Assembly: GCA_021162935.1 (NCBI GenBank)
Contig: JAGGXR010000084.1
Coordinates: 1-64,000 of the forward strand
Direction of reading: 5' to 3'
Length of the DNA stretch: 64,000 nucleotides
Source of the DNA: Deltaproteobacteria bacterium
GTDB taxonomy: Bacteria > Myxococcota_A > Polyangia > HGW-17 > SLPX01
In this document: positions 1 to 9,899 of the stretch, piece by piece
Numbering within the stretch: position 1 is the first letter of the stretch
How the letters are laid out: every line of letters starts with the position of its first letter
The notes under the pieces: model-generated
The model's database searches: none
The model's input: only the letters and a program-made list of their open reading frames with translations
Told to the model about the DNA's origin: nothing
Position numbers and translations under genes: made by a program

Positions 1-1
1 G

Positions 2-1042
2 AGCTGCACCGGCCTTGGCTACTACGGTGGGACGCTGGGTTGCACGACGAGCTGCACGTTCGACGAGACGAACTGCGCGGGAAATTGTGGGGACGGGGTG
101 AAGAACGGGACGGAGGACTGTGACGGGTCGGACCTTGGTGGGCAGAGCTGCACCGGCCTTGGCTACTACAGTGGGACGCTGGGCTGCACGACGAGCTGCA
201 CGTACGACGAGACGAACTGCGCGGGAAACTGCGGGGACGGGGCGAAGAACGGGACGGAGGACTGTGACGGGTCGGATCTTGGCGGGGAGAGCTGCGCCAG
301 TCTTGGATACTACGCCGGGACGCTGGGCTGCACGACGAGCTGCAGGTACGACGAGACGAACTGCGTGGTTTCGGCGATTGGAGATCCTTGCTCGCTCAAC
401 ATTAATTGTGGGAGCCTCTATTGCTTGCGCGAGGCAATAGGTGGCCTGCCCGCCCTGGAACAGGATTCAGGGTTTCCTCACGGATACTGCTCGCAGACCT
501 GTGACGTGAACTCTCCTTGCCCGGGCGGGACGACCTGTGTGTATATCGGACCGCCGGTGAACACACAGGTGTGCCTCAAGGCGTGCAGTGATACGAGTGA
601 GTGCCGGGCGGGATATTCGTGCTTCGGCCGGACTCAGTGGCAGGACGTCAACGGCGGTGTCTGCTACCCGGACTGCGATGGCGATTCGGACTGTGCAAGC
701 AATGACTGCAACGTGTGGGTGGGCCAGTGCAACCTGTCGGAATTCGGCGACGAAATTGGAGAGGCCTGCAACAGCAATGGTCAGTGCAAGGGAAATATGT
801 GCTTCGTCCAGGATGTGAATGGCGTTCCGGCCAATGGCTATTGCACTGGCCTGTGTTCCCTGTCCAAGGCGGCCAATCAAGAGGTGTGCCCTTCCGATGC
901 GGTCTGCACGAACATGTATGGAGGTGGTCAGGTGGACACGGGGGTCTGCCTGGACGGATGCGACCAGACCGCCGATTGTCGCCAAGCGGAAGGGTATCAA
1001 TGCGGGTCGAACTGGGATGCTTCGGGCATCTGCTATTACTAG
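2..1042 (+). CDS. Cys-repeat secreted/surface protein, C-terminal part (5' end outside window)
   Basis: The reading frame is open from the first bases, so the gene begins before the window. Its first part consists of near-identical 48-residue units (144 bp, starting near 2, 146 and 290) with the pattern CGDG-KNGTEDCDGSDLGG-SC-LGYY-GTLGCTTSC-DETNC. This Cys-rich repeat type is common in secreted proteins of myxobacteria and relatives. After residue ~125 the repeats give way to a non-repetitive Cys-rich region with spaced pairs such as CSQTCD, CSDTSEC and CDGDSDC. These probably form disulfide-bonded modules outside the cytoplasm. No enzymatic motif is visible and the function is unknown. The near identity of the units at DNA level points to recent tandem duplication. 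Confidence 0.8.
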   Translation, partial: SCTGLGYYGGTLGCTTSCTFDETNCAGNCGDGVKNGTEDCDGSDLGGQSCTGLGYYSGTLGCTTSCTYDETNCAGNCGDGAKNGTEDCDGSDLGGESCASLGYYAGTLGCTTSCRYDETNCVVSAIGDPCSLNINCGSLYCLREAIGGLPALEQDSGFPHGYCSQTCDVNSPCPGGTTCVYIGPPVNTQVCLKACSDTSECRAGYSCFGRTQWQDVNGGVCYPDCDGDSDCASNDCNVWVGQCNLSEFGDEIGEACNSNGQCKGNMCFVQDVNGVPANGYCTGLCSLSKAANQEVCPSDAVCTNMYGGGQVDTGVCLDGCDQTADCRQAEGYQCGSNWDASGICYY

Positions 1043-1171
1043 GAATGAGATACGGACGTCGTTCGACGACGCGGATGTTGCCTGGTGGTGCAGGATAATT
1101 TTCTGCGGTTCGTTGATGGTACTCTGCTGACTTCTCGTAATGTCTCACACGACTTTGGTTTGACAAAATAG

Positions 1172-1199
1172 TTGTGTTTCGAAGTCGGGTGGGTATAGT
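1172..1199 (+). promoter_or_regulatory. Possible sigma70-type promoter of the envelope operon
   Basis: TTGTGT (1172-1177), a 16-base spacer and TATAGT (1194-1199) lie about 125 bases before the first lipoprotein start. A perfect TTGACA also occurs at 1160 but is 28 bases from TATAGT, too far to pair with it. The -35 is weak, so this is a tentative call. The interval 1043-1325 holds nothing else I can recognise. Confidence 0.3.
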
Positions 1200-1325
1200 C
1201 GCAAAGATGAAATTGAAGGTTTGGCGATGTCGGCTGTCCTGGTCGATACGTAGAGGGGAAGCGTTGACAGGTGTTTTCAAGATCTCAGTGAGGCGTCCTA
1301 CTACGGCGCCGGGAGGTTTTGCAGG

Positions 1326-2312
1326 ATGATCCGCAATGTGAGGGCCCGCAGGGGAATGGTTGTCGGCCTTGCGGGTGTTTTCGTCCTGGGACTGCTCTTC
1401 GGTGGGTGCGTCAAGACGTACAACGGGAGCAGGTTGGAGATGAACCTGTCCCTTGGGACGGGGATGCAGACGTCGGATATCGTGGTGCCCACGCCGGGCA
1501 AACGTCCTGGGGATGTCGGATATTTTTCCCACTATGAATTGTTCGCCAACATCGAAGATTCGGGGTTGGTTCGCCTCGGCGTTTTTTTGGTCCGCCCTGT
1601 GTTTACCACCGACAACCCCTGCGTGCGGTTTATCCCGGATACGTTCTGTCGTCCTGGTGGGCAGGCCTGTCCCGAGTATATCAACACGGCTCGGTTTTCA
1701 GTCCTTGAACAGATTTATGGTGTGGTGTCTGCACCCACGGCGGCAACGACGGAAGATGCATCGAATCCGTATGGATACGATTTTTCGGTTGGCTTCGATT
1801 ATATGCAGTGGCCCGACGACCTGTTCCAGGATCCTTCGCTGCAGGACCCGGCGGAAAAACTGGCCCGTGCCAACTTGAAGCAGGACGCGGTGGAGCAGTT
1901 CTGCTCCAATTTGCCGCCAGGCTATTATGTCGGCAATCCGGGGCTGCTGGCCCAGCCGCTCCACGGAGACCTGTTCGGTCCGGTGGACGGTGTCGACCCG
2001 AGGACAGGCATTCAGCTCGGCGGTATCACGATGTGGGTGACCGGAAAGCTCCATCGTTTGACGCAGCTCATCGTTATCCGGGAAACAGACCCCTCTCGGT
2101 TGTCGCCTGAGAACATTGACAGAGAGGACCTCTTGCCGAGTCCGAACAGTCAGGTGTTCCTGATTGGCCGCAAGGATGAGGTTTACGGCTACATTCATAA
2201 TAATGAATACAGAGGAGTGACCACCGCTTTGCTGGAAAATCCATATGCATTGCCCATAACACTGCATGCGGTGATCTTTGAGGACATCGATAAGGACCCA
2301 ATCCAGTTCTAG
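1326..2312 (+). CDS. Hypothetical lipoprotein
   Basis: A 328-residue protein whose ATG follows GGGAGG. The N-terminus is a basic stretch, a hydrophobic core and LFGGC, a lipobox that predicts lipid attachment at Cys27 and export to the envelope. The mature part is mixed alpha/beta-looking with several Cys (CVRF, DTFCRPGGQACP) and no motif I can name. It is the first gene of a same-strand run with short gaps (lipoprotein, lipoprotein, OmpA-TSP3, TonB receptor), so it probably works with that outer-membrane assembly. Substrate and role cannot be read from the sequence. Confidence 0.75.
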   Translation: MIRNVRARRGMVVGLAGVFVLGLLFGGCVKTYNGSRLEMNLSLGTGMQTSDIVVPTPGKRPGDVGYFSHYELFANIEDSGLVRLGVFLVRPVFTTDNPCVRFIPDTFCRPGGQACPEYINTARFSVLEQIYGVVSAPTAATTEDASNPYGYDFSVGFDYMQWPDDLFQDPSLQDPAEKLARANLKQDAVEQFCSNLPPGYYVGNPGLLAQPLHGDLFGPVDGVDPRTGIQLGGITMWVTGKLHRLTQLIVIRETDPSRLSPENIDREDLLPSPNSQVFLIGRKDEVYGYIHNNEYRGVTTALLENPYALPITLHAVIFEDIDKDPIQF

Positions 2313-2347
2313 TCCTGTTGAGGAGCAGGGCTCAACGGAGGGATTCC

Positions 2348-3520
2348 ATGATGCGACGGCTTGTGTTTAATATTATTGGCATGGGATTGCTCGCGCTGGC
2401 ATTCGCCCCAGGCTGCAATCCTGTCAAATGTGGGGCTGGTACGAGAGAGAGGGACGGTCGATGTGTGCCTCTCAGTGTCGTGCAGGGTGACGGAGGCCTC
2501 CATTGCGGCCTCGGCACGGTGCTCGTCGGAGATGAGTGCGTCCCCAGCGAGGACCTTTGTGGCCCTTACACCAAGGCAGTTCCTGTGTTCGACGATGGCG
2601 GCGTGCCCATGGGGTTCGTTTGCGAAGGTCAGGGGACCACGGAAATGCCCACCTGTCCGGACGACTTTGGGCCCAATGGTGAGTTTTGCATCACCGGCCA
2701 GGCTGCCTACCTCGTCGACGACCAGGGCAACTACATGACGACACTTTTGGGCGATGCGAATGCATCGCCCGACGCGACTTGGGTGAGCATCAAGGTGTAC
2801 GACCCCATCGAATACGCCCAGGATCCGACCACCGCCGTGCCCCTCGGTTCGGGCCAGGTGGATCCAAAGACTGGCTATTTCCGGCTGGTCAATGTCTCGG
2901 TCCCAGGCAATCCCTTCGTGGCTCTTGCCCTGGATGACCTGGACGAACAGGCACAGAACCTGCTTGCCCAGGTGGGCACGCCCTATGATGCCAAGGCCTA
3001 CCAGAACCTCGAAGGGGTGTCTGCCTTTGTCATCACCAGCGATCAGATTCAGGACTGGACCACGAAGATCGGAGGCGATGCTGCGTTGGCCCAGACAGGC
3101 TGCCCGGCGCCTCAGGGCGGCGGTGATCGGGACCTGCTCCAATGCGGCGGCTGGATCGGCATCTACCGGAAGGGCGACCAGTCGGATCCTGGCGATCTGG
3201 TCGAAGGTGTCGCACCGACTACCGGTGTCATGGCGACGAAGCTCGACCCGAATACGACATGGTATCTGGGCATCGACGCGGACGGAAACGTGGTGTTCGA
3301 CGACCCGACCCAGGGGGTGGTCTGGAGCGATGATCAGGGACCGCACGAATGGACTGGTATGCTCGGTGCTGTGCTTCATCCCCATGCCGAGGTGCTCCAG
3401 TACTCGGGGTCCTGCAGTCCGGACTCACTCTGTAGTGGATGTCTATGGAGGGGGATCCAGGCTGGTAGCACCGAGGGTGTGATTTTGGTGCAGTACATGT
3501 TTCCGCTGGATTGTCCGTAG
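2348..3520 (+). CDS. Hypothetical lipoprotein, second gene of envelope operon
   Basis: I chose the ATG at 2348 because GGAGGG sits just before it and a normal lipoprotein signal follows (MMRRLVFNIIGMGLLALAF then APGC). An in-frame TTG at 2318 would add ten residues before the signal and is less likely. The mature protein starts with a Cys-rich segment (CGAGTRERDGRCVP, CGLGTVLVGDECVP, DLCGP) resembling the short Cys motifs of myxobacterial surface proteins. It continues into a ~270-residue region that may be a beta-sandwich, with phrases such as VSIKVYDPIEYA. The gap to the previous gene is about 35 bases and to the OmpA gene about 17, so co-transcription is likely. Function unknown. Confidence 0.75.
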   Translation: MMRRLVFNIIGMGLLALAFAPGCNPVKCGAGTRERDGRCVPLSVVQGDGGLHCGLGTVLVGDECVPSEDLCGPYTKAVPVFDDGGVPMGFVCEGQGTTEMPTCPDDFGPNGEFCITGQAAYLVDDQGNYMTTLLGDANASPDATWVSIKVYDPIEYAQDPTTAVPLGSGQVDPKTGYFRLVNVSVPGNPFVALALDDLDEQAQNLLAQVGTPYDAKAYQNLEGVSAFVITSDQIQDWTTKIGGDAALAQTGCPAPQGGGDRDLLQCGGWIGIYRKGDQSDPGDLVEGVAPTTGVMATKLDPNTTWYLGIDADGNVVFDDPTQGVVWSDDQGPHEWTGMLGAVLHPHAEVLQYSGSCSPDSLCSGCLWRGIQAGSTEGVILVQYMFPLDCP

Positions 3521-3537
3521 CAGCGGAAGGAGGCCTT

Positions 3538-5316
3538 ATGAGATCGCGCCGACAGACAAGCTGGTTCGTCGCGCTGGCCGTGCTGCTCAGTGGCGCTGCC
3601 GCACGGGCTGACGAGAAAGACAGGGCGGCGGACGCGCAAATTTTCAAGCCTGCCATGGACCAGTATGGGGTCTTTAGCGTGGATTCCGGCAAGCTTGCCG
3701 GCCAGTGGCAATGGGGGATGAAGGCAACGGTCAATCTGGCCAGCCAACCAATTTCGTTGAATCTCGTCGGGTCTCCCGCTGGTGGGTCCACGGCTCCCAT
3801 CGATTACAATCTCAGTATCGACCTGCAGGCCTACGTCGGCCTTTTGCGATGGTTGGAATTGGGCATGACCGCAACCGTGATGCGCCAGTGGCTCGGCAGC
3901 GCCTTCGATCTGAAGGATCACAACGGGTTCGTTGCCAACGATCCCTTGCAGAACATGAATCATTGGCCAGCCAAGGCCATGGCTGGTGACCTGCGGTTGG
4001 GCCTCAAGTTTGGACTTTTCGACATCAAAGGGTTCGCCCTGGCAGCGCTCATTACGGGGATTGCTCCCCTTGGAGACGAAACCAAGTTTGCAGGCGAGAA
4101 GAGCTTCTCTGGCGAGGGTCGTATCGCGTTTTCCTATACGAATGCGCGCGTGATGGCGGCGGCCAACGTTGGATACATCCTTCGACGACAAGAAGATATT
4201 CTCGAGCCTGTGGCCGCGGCATCGGGGCAACGAAACGTCATGTTGGAGATCGATGATGAACTGACCTGGGGCATCGGGGCGAAGGTGGGGATCATCAAGA
4301 GGCTCGCGATCGGGGCCGAGGTCTACGGGCGGGTGCCTGTTGCGGCACAGGGTCCGAAGGATCTGCCCATGGAGGCGCTTGCCGGGCTCATCGTTCGGGT
4401 CACTAATTCCGTGTCCCTGGCAGCAGGCGGCGGTGCCGGCCTGGGCCGATACATTGCGCACAATGGAATCAAACCATTGGGACGCGCCTCGCCCTGGCGG
4501 TTTTTTCTGACGGTGACCATTGCTCCCGAGGCCGCCAGAGTCGTGACGACGGTCAAGGATACCGATGGCGATGGAATTCCGGATTCTACGGATGCCTGTC
4601 CTACGCAACCCGAAGACATCGATGGATTCGACGATGCCGACGGGTGTCCCGACCCGGACAACGATCAGGACGGCATCCAAGATCAGGACGACAAGTGCCC
4701 GAACCAGACCGAAGACTTGGACGGCTACCAGGATGCAGATGGTTGTCCCGACGTGGACAACGATGGCGACGGGATTCCCGATATCAAGGATCGATGCGCG
4801 AATCAGCCCGAAGATCTGGACGGCTACCAGGATTCGGACGGCTGTCCGGACAAGGACAACGACGGCGACGGCCTGGCTGACGCTGCGGATCGGTGTCCCG
4901 ACGAGCCTGGCCCGGCCAGCAACAACGGCTGTCCGGTGGCCACGGTTGGACCGACCATCGTGGCGGGCAAGATCGAGCTGAAGCAGAAGATTTACTTCGA
5001 TACGGGTAAGGCGACGCTCCTTGCCATGTCGAAGGGGCTTCTGGACAAGGTCGCCGACCTCGTCAAGGCGAACCCCCAGGTGAAGTTGATACGAATCGAA
5101 GGTCACACGGACAGCCGTGGCAACGCGAAGAGAAATCTCGTGTTGAGCCAGCGACGAGCGGAGGCCGTGCGACAGTACCTGATTGCGAAGGGTGTCGGTC
5201 CGGATCGGCTGCAGAGCGTGGGCTACGGGGACACCCGGCCCATCCAACCCAACACCACGCGTAAGGGCCGAGCGGCCAACAGACGTGTGGAGTTTATCAT
5301 AGTCCGCCAGTAATGG
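3538..5316 (+). CDS. OmpA-family outer-membrane protein with thrombospondin type 3 repeats
   Basis: The start at 3538 follows AAGGAGG and opens with a cleavable signal peptide ending near ARADE. Residues ~25-335 look like an outer-membrane beta-barrel (alternating hydrophobics, many Gly). Residues ~341-465 hold Ca-binding thrombospondin-3 repeats, seen as DTDGDGIPDSTDACP, DNDQDGIQDQDDKCP, DNDGDGIPDIKDRC and DNDGDGLADAADRCP. Residues ~478-592 form an OmpA C-terminal domain, with GHTDSRGN and LSQRRAEAVRQYL, which in the family binds peptidoglycan. The protein probably anchors the outer membrane to the wall with a Ca-stabilised linker. It is followed at once by the TonB receptor, which suggests a joint envelope complex. 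Confidence 0.9.
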
Positions 5317-5326
5317 GAGGCCGACG

Positions 5327-7786
5327 ATGAAGGGAACTCGAAGCGAGACGCGGCTTTTCTGGGTGTTGGTTACAGCGCTCACGATGGGAGCGTCCGGCCC
5401 TGTGTTCGCGGCGGGTGGTAAGGGCGGCCGAACGGCCAAGGGCGCAAGTGCGGGCAAAGGGGCTGCCAGTGCGGCATCGGTGGATGAGAACGAACTCGAC
5501 GAAGGTGGGGAAGAAGGCGGACAGACCGAGGGCATCGAAGAGGACGTGGACCGCGAATTATACATTAAGAATATCGTCCACAGTGCCACCAAGACGACCA
5601 CGACGGTCCAGGAGGCCCCGGCGGTCATCCACATCATCACCGCCGAGGACATCGCGGCCTTTGGGTATCGCAATCTGATGGAGGTCTTAAACTCCATCCC
5701 CGGATTTTTGGAGGCGAACACCCAGTACGATCAGATGCCGCTTCCCGTGGTGCGGGGTACGAGCCAGGCGATTTTGTATTTGCGCGACGGACTGTCCTTG
5801 TTCGACCCCATTTACAACATCCAGTCGAACACGCGCAGGATTCCCTTGGAGACCATCAAGAGAATCGAGGCCACCACGAGCCCCGGCGGCGTGCTTTGGG
5901 GAGCCAACTCATTTATGGGGATTGCGAACATCATTACGAAAGATCCCGATGACGTGAACGGCATCGAGATTGGAGTGGGAGGCGGCACCGGGCCTGGCGA
6001 CGAGGATGTGATGCGGCCGTACCTCATGTACGGCAAGAGCTTCTTCAAGGGACAGTTCCAGATTTTGGCCCACTGGAGCGTGGAGATGTTTCGCGGGCCA
6101 CGCTACAGCATGCCTCAGTTGTGGCTCTACAGTCCACCGCCGAGGTTGGGCAGTATCGCCTTTTATCGAAACGTGAACGGCCTGGAGAGCAAGACGCCCG
6201 AGAGCATGTATTCTCAGGTGGACGGAAAGGTCATCTACGCCAAGCCGTCGAGTTCCATGAAGGTGTCGCTCGTTTGGCAGTTCTCGTTCAATAATTTCGG
6301 CACGGGCTTCGGCGGCCTCAATAAGCCGCTTGGGTTCCTGGCGGCAGTGGCCCGCAATGACAGCAGCGTGCAGGCCATGCGGGAGAATCAGATCGACTTT
6401 GGCGATAGCTATGCGTTCCTACAGTTCAAGGACCGCTGGCTCGACAACCGGCTGGGGCTCACCACCAAGGCCTACTATGTCCTGTTCGATCGTCCCATGC
6501 ATGCGGACATTCTTCCGTCGACCGAGGGCGTGCTTTCCGGCGTCAAGTTCAACACCAACACGAAGGCGCACCGGACGGGCATGACCTTCGACATGGATTT
6601 CTTGGTGCATCGTGGTCTGCGCCTGTTGTTCGGTGGTGAAGCTTTTTACCAGTGGGTGAAGAACGCCGATGTCTCTTTCAGTGCGCCCCTGGACGCAAAC
6701 GGTCAGGTGGATATGTCCAAGATTTCGGTGGTGTGCCCCTATCGCAACACCAATGGTGACGGGCTTCCGGTCTACGATCCGAACAATCCCCAAAACACGA
6801 ACTATGTCTCTGGCTGCCGTCAGCCCTTCGTGTTCGACTCGGACCAGTTTTCCTACGCCGTCTACCTAGCCGGCGAGTACCGGCCCCACAAGAGCCTCGT
6901 GTTCAACGCCGGTGTCCGACTTCAGCAGGCGCCCCTCGGCAACGTGACCTACGGCCCTCAAATCCTGTATACTGTGGCAGGTGCCTGGAACTTCTACAAG
7001 GCCATGTATCTCAAAGCCAACTATTCGACGGGCTTCCGATCGCCGGTCTTCGGCAATACATCGAACAACGGCGCCGCAGTGAACTATGGAGGAAATCCCG
7101 ATATCAAGACGGAAAAGAGCCAGGCTGCCCAGGTCGAATGGATCGCGCGACTCCTTCGTGGCGGCAAGTACATTCGTCAATGGGATATGCGCGTGGACTA
7201 TTCGTACACGACGATTCAAAACTACATTCGAATTCTACGCGGCGGATATGTAAATTCCACGGATCGGGGTATCCACTCGGTGGAGTTTCTGACCCAGTTG
7301 TACCTCAAAGGTGGCCATCGGCTCCGTCTGGCCTATACGTATTTCTACGAGTTCGGCGCATCGAAGCTCGACGGTGGACCCATTCGTTCCATTCCAAACC
7401 AGTGGCTGTCAGCAGGGGCTGTGTTCAAGCTCTTCGAAAAGAGTAAGTGGCGCCTGGATTTCAACACGACATTCCGACTCATTGGTTCTTTCGAAGACCC
7501 GAACCGCCTCATCAAGTGTCCGCCGGGCAACACCATGAACTGCTCGGCCACCGCAAGCGACCTGACGTATGACCACATTGCGCCCGCCGGTCTGCTCAAC
7601 CTGGGCGTGCGGCTCAGGGGCAAGCCGGGCGGATATCCGGTCGAGTTTACGGCCAACGTCTATAATGCCTTGAACAACAACTACTGGACCATGGACGCCT
7701 TTTACGAGCTGGGGCCTCGGATCGAACTCGTTCCCACCAGGGGTCAGGGCGTCTACTTCTATCTGCAGGGCAAGGCCCGCTTCTAA
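5327..7786 (+). CDS. TonB-dependent outer-membrane receptor
   Basis: An 819-residue protein starting at an ATG behind GGGAGG. Residues 1-29 are a signal peptide (cleavage near VFAAGG). A low-complexity Gly/Ala/Glu linker then leads to a plug domain at about 95-215, with SATKTTTTVQEAPAVIHIITAEDI, VLNSIPGF, PVVRGTSQAILYLRDG, IKRIEATTSPGGVLWGANSFMGIANIIT in order. The rest is a beta-barrel rich in aromatic residues, ending in the terminal Phe (GKARF) usual for outer-membrane proteins. Such receptors import siderophores, cobalamin, metals or sugars using TonB energy. No TonB-ExbBD genes are in the window, so the ligand is open. It closes a four-gene envelope operon. Confidence 0.9.
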   Translation: MKGTRSETRLFWVLVTALTMGASGPVFAAGGKGGRTAKGASAGKGAASAASVDENELDEGGEEGGQTEGIEEDVDRELYIKNIVHSATKTTTTVQEAPAVIHIITAEDIAAFGYRNLMEVLNSIPGFLEANTQYDQMPLPVVRGTSQAILYLRDGLSLFDPIYNIQSNTRRIPLETIKRIEATTSPGGVLWGANSFMGIANIITKDPDDVNGIEIGVGGGTGPGDEDVMRPYLMYGKSFFKGQFQILAHWSVEMFRGPRYSMPQLWLYSPPPRLGSIAFYRNVNGLESKTPESMYSQVDGKVIYAKPSSSMKVSLVWQFSFNNFGTGFGGLNKPLGFLAAVARNDSSVQAMRENQIDFGDSYAFLQFKDRWLDNRLGLTTKAYYVLFDRPMHADILPSTEGVLSGVKFNTNTKAHRTGMTFDMDFLVHRGLRLLFGGEAFYQWVKNADVSFSAPLDANGQVDMSKISVVCPYRNTNGDGLPVYDPNNPQNTNYVSGCRQPFVFDSDQFSYAVYLAGEYRPHKSLVFNAGVRLQQAPLGNVTYGPQILYTVAGAWNFYKAMYLKANYSTGFRSPVFGNTSNNGAAVNYGGNPDIKTEKSQAAQVEWIARLLRGGKYIRQWDMRVDYSYTTIQNYIRILRGGYVNSTDRGIHSVEFLTQLYLKGGHRLRLAYTYFYEFGASKLDGGPIRSIPNQWLSAGAVFKLFEKSKWRLDFNTTFRLIGSFEDPNRLIKCPPGNTMNCSATASDLTYDHIAPAGLLNLGVRLRGKPGGYPVEFTANVYNALNNNYWTMDAFYELGPRIELVPTRGQGVYFYLQGKARF

Positions 7787-7944
7787 ACCATCATTGTATC
7801 TTGGTCTGTGTGCCGTATCGGGGCTCGTTTTCTTTGCGCAAAAGCGTGCGTTGTCTGTTCGTCGTTTGGAATTTTCGTGGGATCATTTCTTCCGATTCAC
7901 CCTGACCCCGATCGTGATGAAGGCGTCCTGGGGGAGCCGTGCGT

Positions 7945-8859
7945 CTATCTGCGTGGCGCCATGCGTCGTTTCGTCCGCAGGCCGAAAGCGGCGAGGAGCA
8001 CGATGTTGATTGCAACTAGGATGGCGATGCCAGTCTTCAATCCGTTCAGCCAGTGGGTGGACAGGGCCAGGTTCGGCCGAATCTTCGACAGGACGAGGGC
8101 GAAGAAGGTAAGCTGTACGGCTGGGGTGCAGACTTTGCCGATCATGGTGGATCCCACCGGCACGAGGCGCCGATAGCCCGAGATGAGGATGAATCCTGCA
8201 AGGGCGCCGAGGTAACGAAAGGCGACCAGGGCGGCGAGCCACCACGGGATGATTCGGGCCCAGCCCAGGCTCAAGGCGGACGCGCTGGTCATCACGATGT
8301 CGGTCATCGGATCCATGTCGCGTCCGAAGTCGGTCTTCATGTGGAGCAGGCGAGCCAGGTTGCCGTCGAGGACATCGGTTAGGCCAACCCCCAACACGAT
8401 GAGCAGTGCTGGTAGGGCGGCGCGGCCCCATGCGTTCGGTCGGGACAGGTAGAGAGCCACGACCGGAGTCAGCATGAGTCGCAAGGTGGTCAAACCGTTG
8501 GGTAGACCGAATCGGTCTTTGATCACCGAATCGGGGCCACGGACGACTGTCGTGTGGACCACGAAGATCCAATCGATGAACCAGGCCCACAGGATCGTGA
8601 CCGTCAACGCGAGCCAGGCATGGGCAACAGCGAGCCAGACTCCGGCAAGTAGGGCGGCCGTCACAGCCAGGCTTGTGTCTGCAAAAACCCATCGATGGAT
8701 GGAGCGCCTCAGTGATGACTGTGACTTGGCTGTCTGGCGAGTTTGCTCGATGGTGGCATGAAACGATTTTCTCGTGTCGGTGGAGGCCAGGCCCCACAGG
8801 TAGCATTGGTCCACGGTGCTGTGCGGGGTCTGTCGGGTTCTGTGGCTCAGGGCCGACAC
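7945..8859 (-). CDS. CDP-alcohol phosphatidyltransferase family membrane protein
   Basis: Transfers a phosphoalcohol from or to a CDP-activated lipid in phospholipid synthesis. The full family signature is present: DG, two residues, AR, eight residues, G, three residues, D, three residues, D (DGNLAR...GRDMDPMTD), embedded in about six membrane segments. I place the start at a GTG two bases after the sirtuin stop, behind AAAGGAG (7-8 base spacing). An upstream ATG would lie deep inside the sirtuin gene. The product is 304 residues, with a hydrophilic N-terminus of ~55. The alcohol substrate (glycerol phosphate, inositol phosphate or other) cannot be told. It is probably co-transcribed with the sirtuin gene; the reason for the pairing is unclear. 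Confidence 0.85.
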   Translation of the reverse strand: MSALSHRTRQTPHSTVDQCYLWGLASTDTRKSFHATIEQTRQTAKSQSSLRRSIHRWVFADTSLAVTAALLAGVWLAVAHAWLALTVTILWAWFIDWIFVVHTTVVRGPDSVIKDRFGLPNGLTTLRLMLTPVVALYLSRPNAWGRAALPALLIVLGVGLTDVLDGNLARLLHMKTDFGRDMDPMTDIVMTSASALSLGWARIIPWWLAALVAFRYLGALAGFILISGYRRLVPVGSTMIGKVCTPAVQLTFFALVLSKIRPNLALSTHWLNGLKTGIAILVAINIVLLAAFGLRTKRRMAPRR

Positions 8860-8861
8860 GG

Positions 8862-9644
8862 TTACGGCTCCTTTGTCCGAGCGAGGGTTTCGACTGCAGC
8901 CACGAGTTTGGGCAGGGTTTCGGAGAGTGGGCCGCAGAGGGTCACTGTGCTGTGGTCGGTCAGCGGCGTCACCTCGTGATTGAGTTCGATCATTTTTGCG
9001 CCGAATCCAAGGGCCATCATGGGAAGTTGAGAGGCGGGCGCCACGGTCGCCGACGTTCCGGCGACGAGCATGACGCCGCAGTAGCGGGTCAGATGAGACG
9101 CTGCATAGAGCGCGCCTTGAGCAATGGGCTCCCCAAAGAAGGTGACGTCCGGTTTGAGGGCGGCGCCGCATACAGGGCAGTCAATCGGCTCGGGCGCGGC
9201 GGCCTTCGGGAAGTCTTGCCGTTGCCATGTGCCGCAGCCGTTGAGACAGGACAAGCTGCGAGGGGCACCGTGGAGTTCGATGACCCGAGATGAGCCGGCC
9301 TTTTGATGGAGACCGTCGATGTTTTGGGTGACGATCGCGTCGAGCAGTCCCAGACGTTCCATGTTCGCTAAGGCTCGATGCGCCTGGTTCGGCTCGGCCT
9401 TGGAGATGAGGCCATCGAGGGCCCAGAGCATGGTCCAGACCTGCTTCGGATCACGGCGAAATGCGGCGATGGTGCCGTAGTCGCTCAGTGGGTAGCGTTC
9501 CCACAGACCGCCTGAGGATCGAAAATCCGGAATGCCCGAGGCCACGCTGATGCCCGCACCGGTCAGGACCACGGCCGGCTGCCGTGTGAGCACGAGCCTG
9601 GCGGCGTCGTCGTAAGCAGCCGCATCGTAGGCAGCTTCGGTCAT
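8862..9644 (-). CDS. cobB: Sir2-family NAD-dependent protein deacylase (sirtuin)
   Basis: Removes acetyl or other acyl groups from lysine using NAD+, giving nicotinamide and O-acyl-ADP-ribose; cytoplasmic. The 260-residue protein carries the whole sirtuin core: GAGIS (29-33), GIPDFRS (37-43), TQNID (106-110), catalytic His125 in ELHG, a zinc site from Cys133, Cys137, Cys156 and Cys159, FFGE, and VAGTSATVAP for NAD binding. There is no obvious Tyr/Arg pair of the desuccinylase type that I can place with confidence, so the acyl preference is open. The ATG at 9644 follows GAGGCCCAT. The gene precedes the CDP-alcohol transferase on the same strand. Confidence 0.93.
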   Translation of the reverse strand: MTEAAYDAAAYDDAARLVLTRQPAVVLTGAGISVASGIPDFRSSGGLWERYPLSDYGTIAAFRRDPKQVWTMLWALDGLISKAEPNQAHRALANMERLGLLDAIVTQNIDGLHQKAGSSRVIELHGAPRSLSCLNGCGTWQRQDFPKAAAPEPIDCPVCGAALKPDVTFFGEPIAQGALYAASHLTRYCGVMLVAGTSATVAPASQLPMMALGFGAKMIELNHEVTPLTDHSTVTLCGPLSETLPKLVAAVETLARTKEP

Positions 9645-9899
9645 ATGGGCCTCGACGGGTGCATGGTTCGGTTCGTTCCCCCCCTCCCGCGTGGTCGCCT
9701 GGGTCTTTGGTGCAGCAGTCGGGAAGAGGATGATTTCTTTGTAGCACGGACGATGGTCGAAAGGAAGGACGGGTGAAATCGTGGTTTGACATCTGGACCA
9801 TGGAGGCTACCCTCTTGGCTGCCCGACGGAACGGAGTCGCTGTTCCAGGAAAGTGGGCTGGAGATTGGATTGTGGAAGAGATGCGAAGATTGTGACCGC

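Noticed and set aside
3376-5721. 781-codon minus-strand open frame across the OmpA gene
   Set aside because: Antisense to a clear OmpA/TSP3 gene, Arg/Leu/Val/Ser-rich with no motif; long only because of codon bias in the real gene.
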